Below are positions 10,442 through 14,882 of a stretch of 14,882 bases of DNA, piece by piece. The stretch lies in the NCBI GenBank assembly GCA_022559985.1, contig JAFJTR010000194.1:1-14882 (forward strand), written 5' to 3'. How positions within the stretch are numbered: the first letter of the stretch is position 1; each line of letters begins with the position of its first letter. The notes under the pieces are model-generated. The model searched no databases. It was not told the DNA's origin and saw only the letters and a list, made by a program, of their open reading frames with translations. The stretch is from Parastagonospora avenae f. sp. tritici 18332-5 (taxonomy: Eukaryota; Ascomycota; Dothideomycetes; Pleosporales; Phaeosphaeriaceae). Both the position numbers and the translations under genes were made by a program.

Positions 10442-11426
10442 CATTGCAGTGACTCTTCGGCAATAGGCAATTGTATATTCACTGGATATTTTGCTAGGAG
10501 TACGTAGCTTGTAGATGTACAAATGGAATACAAGTAGCTATTCAAATCGACAGCTCAGTTTTCATGGTTGTTGTATTTTCTAGCTATGTGACATCTTCGT
10601 TTTTGAAGAATACTCTGACTGGTTGCAAGTAGAATTTTCCTATGAGCGATTAACGTTGATGGCGAACTACTTGGACTTTACCACTGGCTAGGATGAGAAT
10701 TTTGCGCCGCAGTGCTATGATACCAACCTGGCCGTTTCCACACAACTCCCCGATATTTCCCCCGAGATCTGGGATTTGTAGTATTAAGTGCCGTATCTGC
10801 ACTACGTCAAACATAATCCAGAGAATGCACGGTGTTTGGCCTTCAGCCGCGCACTCCCGAGCCTGGTAGGTGGATCGTGAACGTCGATACGATATCAGCT
10901 CTGGAATTACCTAGGCTCGCGGGTAACTTGCCTCTACTTACTAGTGTATACGACAGCGGAATATGCTCGCTATGTCTAATTCCTTGCGGCAAATTTTATT
11001 CAGGCGCCAAGGGTGTCATAACGTAAAGGCGAACCCCCCCTGTAACGTTTACCTCGATATCGGCGCAGGCTGCACTCCCAGGGTCCTGTCGGGACCGAGG
11101 AGGATTTCACACCGGGCCGACATGCCCAATATAGAGCTACCCGAAAAAGCATCGACAAAATTTTAAATTGCGGCACAGCAAGCGGAGAGGGTGGCTTGGC
11201 ATGGCACGTCCGCTAGTAGGTCCAGGAGCGGTGAGTGCATACTGAAGCATTCACGGCTAGTAATTTTGGTAACAGGGTTCAAAGACGCCCAGGTCGTTGC
11301 GCTGCCTAATGTTAAAATTGGGAAAGGTGATGAAAGTGTGCAGGTATATATTGCCTGAACATCAACGATGTAAATCGCTACCCATCTTGTTTTCGCTAGG
11401 CAACGCATATCTGGTCCTTTCTCACC
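10442..11426. other. Intergenic region between the two LysM genes
   Basis: About 1 kb without a supportable gene. The left part should hold the 3' UTR of the first LysM gene. The right part is the promoter of the second. Open frames at 10832-11166 have no recognisable protein features. Confidence 0.5.
11345..11350 (+). promoter_or_regulatory. Putative TATA box of the second LysM gene
   Basis: TATATA lies about 77 bases upstream of the ATG at 11427, a plausible distance for a fungal promoter with a short leader. The ATG is preceded by CACC, a favourable start context. Position and motif are the only evidence. Confidence 0.35.
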
Positions 11427-12725
11427 ATGCATCATCGAATGCTCGTCACTCTGTTGGCCACAGTTAGCGCTGCCCTGCTAGACAAGCGCCAGGATGGGAC
11501 AGTAGACCCCGACATCGCGTCGGACTGTACATATTACGACACGGCACAGGACAGTTCGATGAACTGCGAGTACTTTGAAGATTACTGGGGGTTGACGCAG
11601 GAGCAGTTTTTGGACTACGTAAGTGCTACTGGATCAGTTATAGATCAAATTCGCGACATCTCTTTATAGATCTTCAGACTTACAACTTCACTAGAATCTT
11701 AGTGTCAAGAACGATTGCAGCGGAATCAAAGTTGGGAACACATATTGCGTCGAAGTCAACAACGGACTGCCTCGTCCCGTCAAACCCTCGACTACCAGCA
11801 CCACAGTTCAACCATCCCCTACCGCATCCCCTACCGGCATCAAGAAACCCAGTCCTACGCAACCTGGACTCATTGAGTCATGCACGGACTTTTACTTTTC
11901 TGTTGAAAATGATCGATGTGATGCAATCGCTGCCAAGTACGGAACCTTCTCGTTCGACGACTTTGTCAAGTGGAACCCAGCCGTCGGACCAACTTGCAGC
12001 GGCATCTGGGCTAAAACATGGTATTGTGTCGGAATCCCAGGGACCCCTACTACGCGCCCGACGGCAACTTCTGCAACACCTACGCCCACAGGAGGCATCG
12101 AGACACCCAGTCCCGTTCGCGAGGACATGGTCAAGACGTGTAACAAGTTCCACTTTGCGGAGAAAGACGAGAACTGCGATACGATTGTGCGCAAATACGG
12201 AACATTTACCTCGGCTCAGTTCTTCGAGTGGAACCCGTCCTCGGGTGCAAGTTGCGCAGGCTTATGGCTGTCCACGTGGTATTGCATTGGAGTACCTGGC
12301 TCAACTACCACCCCGACCGTGACGCCGAGGCCAAGTACGACACTTGCAACAAGTACAAAGCCTACTTCCACAGGCATGCCGTGTATTCTGCAATTCCTCA
12401 ATGGATCGTATTGTTGCCCTGGTAAGTAAAAAAATAATCCTTGTTTCTGTTGCATAGCGGTGAAGAAAGTTAGGTCGCTGACGCTTGAAAAACAGAGGAC
12501 CCCAAGTGCTGCAATCCAAACGCGCCAGCTGATCCACAACCATCAACTATTTGTGGATGTACAAAGTGGCACAAGGTAGCCAAGGAAGACAACTGTGACA
12601 CTATTGTTAGTCAATATAAAATATCTAGAACAAACTTCGACAAATGGAACCCAGCTGTCAACAACGGTGGAAGCTGCAAGGCAATGTGGCTTGGATATAG
12701 TGTCTGTGTAGGAGTCTCAGTGTAA
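11427..12725 (+). CDS. Secreted protein with four LysM modules
   Basis: Three exons, 11427..11618, 11695..12421 and 12496..12725, give exactly 383 codons (382 residues). The 76-nt intron has donor GTAAGT, branch CTTAC and acceptor TAG; the 74-nt intron has donor GTAAGT, branch CTGAC and acceptor CAG. The N-terminus is a short signal peptide (about 1-17), then DKR at 19-21, a likely Kex2-type processing site. LysM modules lie at about 34-85 (degenerate at its start, ending NDCSGIKVGNTYCVEV), 127-180, 213-266 and 327-382. The last three share a CxxF/W..., C(D)(A/T)I, (W)NP and W-Y/V-C-(V/I)G pattern. Pro/Thr-rich linkers join modules 1-3. A short Cys-rich insert at 294-312 lies before module 4 and is split by the second intron. 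The protein should act outside the cell as a multivalent chitin binder, like LysM effectors or wall-bound LysM proteins. It has no catalytic domain. Confidence 0.85.
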
Positions 12726-12756
12726 CGCAAGTACGCGGAGCTCTTGTATGTAGACG

Positions 12757-12990
12757 TATAATCTCTTCTAAATTCTCCTTCCTGAACTGCAGCTGAACTG
12801 CCCTCACCGCGAGCAAGTCGGCATGATTATTGACCTCTTTCCGAGGGAGCGACTGCCATATTGGAATAACGAGCTCGATTGGGAATCTGGGGTTCTGTCC
12901 CAGCACCAGTTGCGCAGGGGAGTAGCCGGTCAATGTTTGCGGCAACACGCGCTCGGCCCAGAGAACTGCAGGAAGGTTTGCAACCCAGAA
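12757..12990 (-). pseudogene. Ty3/gypsy integrase C-terminal remnant
   Basis: On the minus strand the frame from 12990 reads FWVANLPAVLWAERV, then TGYSPAQLVLGQ, then FPIELVIPIW, and later a Leu/Arg/Gln-rich helix with LLAVRAVQLQFR. This is the typical order at the end of a fungal gypsy integrase core (ALWADR, TGYSPF-LVYG, LPIEL-P-W, LLA-RA-QL). A stop at 12991-12993 closes it upstream, and homology-like sequence fades at about 12757. No protease, RT or LTR is seen. The remnant starts only about 30 bp past the LysM stop codon, so it lies in or next to that gene's 3' UTR. Family assignment is from motif recognition only. Confidence 0.7.
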
Positions 12991-13684
12991 TCAAAACTTT
13001 CGCGCCTGTCTCGGTGGTGAATTCGTGGCCATGCAGGTATGATTGGAAAGTTTTCAGCTCACTGAATCGTCCCCATATGCAGTCTTAGCGTAACCAGCGC
13101 TGCGGATGGGTATATCGGCGGCAACATGCTACAGGCCAAAGCCAGATACGATTACTCACGTCACTTGATTTTGCGAGGCCTTTTGGCGCGCATCCAGCGA
13201 CGACGCTGCAGACAGCCTCGCGGCGCGCGTCGGAGATTGTGAGGCGGCAAGACGTCGGGAAGTCGCATGGCAGCGGTTATCGCGAGTATGTTCGATCGCG
13301 CAGGCGGCAATGTAGAGTGGGTGGGATAGAGCATAGAGAGCGGATCGCGCCGATATTGGCGTTGCTGTGTGGACTGCTTCGAGGACAGCAAAGGCGCACC
13401 ATCGCGCGAGGAGTTGGCGGGGCCGCCGGGGCCCACGAGCGAGAGGGGACTTACGACCAAGTCAAAAAAAGGCGCAGGGTTTGAACTTCTCCTGATAACG
13501 TTAGCCAAGAATTAGCGGCAAAGCTACGTAGCGTAATCCCTAGGTTTACCCATTTACTGCGGTGCTGCTCCTTTGCAGAGAAATCCTGACCAACCCCCCA
13601 TTTCATCAAAACCGCTTCATATCGATTCCCATAACCAATAACACACAAAGCGAGCACCCACAACATACCCTTGAAGCTATCGCA
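12991..13684. other. Intergenic region: possible gypsy flank, GC-rich block and leader of the next gene
   Basis: From 12991 to about 13090 a minus-strand frame (containing ELKTFQSYLHGHEF) may be more transposon debris, but I cannot place it. About 13160-13460 is visibly GC-rich with purine-rich runs and no credible gene. From 13590 to 13684 the sequence is CA-rich, as in fungal 5' leaders, running into the ATG at 13685. Confidence 0.45.
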
Positions 13685-14428
13685 ATGTCAGGGATTCAAA
13701 GCATACTCGACTGGTGCTACGATTATCCAGAAGGAACCATAGAACCCGACGAAGACCTCGAACAATTTCTCAAGCCCTGGGGCTTTATCATCTACCGTAC
13801 GTTCTATGGCCCCGGATCCGACGAAACATGGACCAAATTACTCGAATCCATAGCTGCAGGCGTGGAACACCGTCTGAGCCAAATGGACGGGTCAGATGAT
13901 GTTGCTGCCAAAGTGCTCGGTTTATTTAAACTCGATGCGCGCTCAGACCCAGCCCGCTTATCTGACGCGACCCTGGAAGATGTGCGGGCGCTGTACCAGG
14001 AAGGCGGGTGGCCTGGGGCGATTGAGCTGGTGAACATGAACAACGATTATTGGCGCGTGTTTCTACTAGCAGATGTTGAAGTGCTTGGTGAAAAAGCTGA
14101 TTTTTGTCGGCTTAAAGCTGTGGAAGGCGACTATGATCCTGTCGATAGGGTGCCAAAAAACAAGAGAGCTGGGCCGCAGCGGTATTTTGGATGGATTACT
14201 ATGGAGGCAACGAATGTGGCGGACTTGTGGGTTGAATTCGATGATTACTGTTTAGAGCAGGTTAACTATGGGACTGAGCCTGGGGCGTTTTGGAACCCGG
14301 ATCGTCGACCAGTCGCAAGCTTAAGGACGCCAGCTACGCTGACCATACAAGACCCGGTAGCAGGGGTTAGGAAAGAAGAAAATGGGGAAAGGGGGACGAA
14401 AAGGAAACGGGCTTATTCGGGAACGTGA
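13685..14428 (+). CDS. Hypothetical protein, fungal, function unknown
   Basis: Intronless frame of 247 residues ending at TGA 14426-14428. I chose the ATG at 13685 rather than an upstream in-frame ATG at 13562 because the stretch between them is CA-rich, leader-like and codes for nothing conserved-looking. There is no signal peptide or membrane segment, so it is probably cytosolic or nuclear. Visible features are an aromatic motif, WGFIIYRTFYGPGSDETW (about 32-49), an acidic middle, RYFGWITMEATNVADLW (about 166-182) and a basic C-terminal KRKR (239-242) that could be a nuclear localisation signal. The style resembles lineage-expanded ascomycete hypothetical proteins that start with a YR-(S/T/F)-YGPGSD motif, but I know of no function. 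Codon use and lack of stops support a real gene. It is separated from the LysM gene by the gypsy remnant, so a functional link is unproven. Confidence 0.75.
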   Translation: MSGIQSILDWCYDYPEGTIEPDEDLEQFLKPWGFIIYRTFYGPGSDETWTKLLESIAAGVEHRLSQMDGSDDVAAKVLGLFKLDARSDPARLSDATLEDVRALYQEGGWPGAIELVNMNNDYWRVFLLADVEVLGEKADFCRLKAVEGDYDPVDRVPKNKRAGPQRYFGWITMEATNVADLWVEFDDYCLEQVNYGTEPGAFWNPDRRPVASLRTPATLTIQDPVAGVRKEENGERGTKRKRAYSGT

Positions 14429-14882
14429 TTCTTAGACAGTATTGCCAGAGTGATCATACAAGCAGAAAAACCCGGCTTTCTTTGATCGCTTTGGCGGGGT
14501 CCAGTCGGTATGAATAGTTGGCAGGTTTACCAGTGATCGCGAACTTGTCGGAAAACACCTTACATGGTTTCTTGTGTTGGATGAACAGCGCAGTGAGCAG
14601 AGTCACTTGCACGTTTGGCAGCATCAGCCGAGTATGCAGACTCCGCAACAAACAAATCAATCAAATATCACCTGCTGTATTTGATTGTTTCATTAAGGCT
14701 TGGCAGCCGCGCCGTATTTGATTGTTTGATTGGTGTTTTGAGACTGTATATTTGATTAATTTGCAAATATTTGGTGTTATATGAAAGTCTTGGCGCTTGT
14801 TTTTAGTGTTGTGAGCGGCTGCCGGACGCCTTATGCGTCGTCCTGATTTTCCTCTACCCAGTTTTGTATACTGTATTTGCGG
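14429..14882. other. Non-coding right edge with AT-rich repeats
   Basis: The first part should contain the 3' UTR of the preceding gene. A minus-strand frame at 14454-14660 (68 codons) has a compositionally protein-like part (KPCKVFSDKFAITGKPANYS) but no recognised family. AT-rich repeats follow at 14658-14760. Nothing else is visible. Confidence 0.4.
14658..14760. repeat. Hairpin and short direct repeats of TATTTGATTGTTT type
   Basis: CAATCAAATA at 14658-14667 and TATTTGATTG at 14678-14687 form a perfect 10-bp inverted repeat with a 10-nt loop. GTATTTGATTGTTT occurs at 14677-14690 and again, identically, at 14714-14727. A related TATATTTGATTAAT lies at 14747-14760. The spacing between copies is about 35 bases. 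The role is unknown; it may be the end of a small transposon. Confidence 0.7.

Noticed and set aside
11702..12322. A 206-codon plus-strand open frame inside the second LysM gene
   Set aside because: It is an out-of-frame reading of exon 2. The alternative frame carries the LysM modules and joins both neighbouring exons.
13239..13508. Open frames on both strands in the GC-rich block
   Set aside because: They are Arg/Gly-rich on both strands, typical of GC-rich non-coding DNA, and have no motif.

Overview
This is a window of filamentous ascomycete nuclear DNA, probably Dothideomycetes/Pleosporales. The evidence is short spliceosomal introns (49-91 nt, GTAAGT-like donors, CTAAC/CTTAC/CTGAC branch sites), secreted Cys-rich chitin-binding proteins, and decayed LTR retrotransposons. 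The class assignment is inference from protein style, not a database match. There are no bacterial-type operons, RNA genes or CRISPR arrays.

Layout. 1-2950 is transposon-derived or non-coding: a broken Ty1/copia pol relic (2-1211), a triplet of 16-bp direct repeats (1600-1654) and a solo LTR (2071-2472) with a perfect 5-bp target-site duplication. 2954-7101 (minus) is an eight-exon gene for a 1236-residue secreted killer-toxin-like (subgroup C type) GH18 chitinase, with two hevein-type chitin-binding domains before the catalytic domain and a long Cys-rich and unassigned C-terminal extension. About 1.9 kb of promoter-like DNA separates it from a divergent gene, 9023-10441 (plus), for a 451-residue secreted LysM protein. 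After a further 1 kb comes a second LysM gene, 11427-12725 (plus), 382 residues, with four LysM modules. A Ty3/gypsy integrase remnant (12757-12990, minus) abuts the 3' end of that gene. 13685-14428 (plus) encodes a 247-residue intracellular protein of unknown function. The right edge is non-coding with AT-rich repeats.

How the genes fit together. The core is a chitin-directed cluster: one large chitinase plus two LysM chitin binders, one of them divergent from the chitinase. In other fungi, notably Trichoderma, subgroup C chitinase genes are known to sit beside LysM genes. The chitinase would attack or pass through chitinous walls, while the LysM proteins would bind chitin or its oligomers, shielding the producer's own wall or masking fragments from a host. 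The C-terminal extension of the chitinase, preceded by dibasic (Kex2-like) sites, is the least explained part and the best candidate for something undescribed. All splice sites were chosen by eye; each of the three spliced reading frames closes exactly on a multiple of three.
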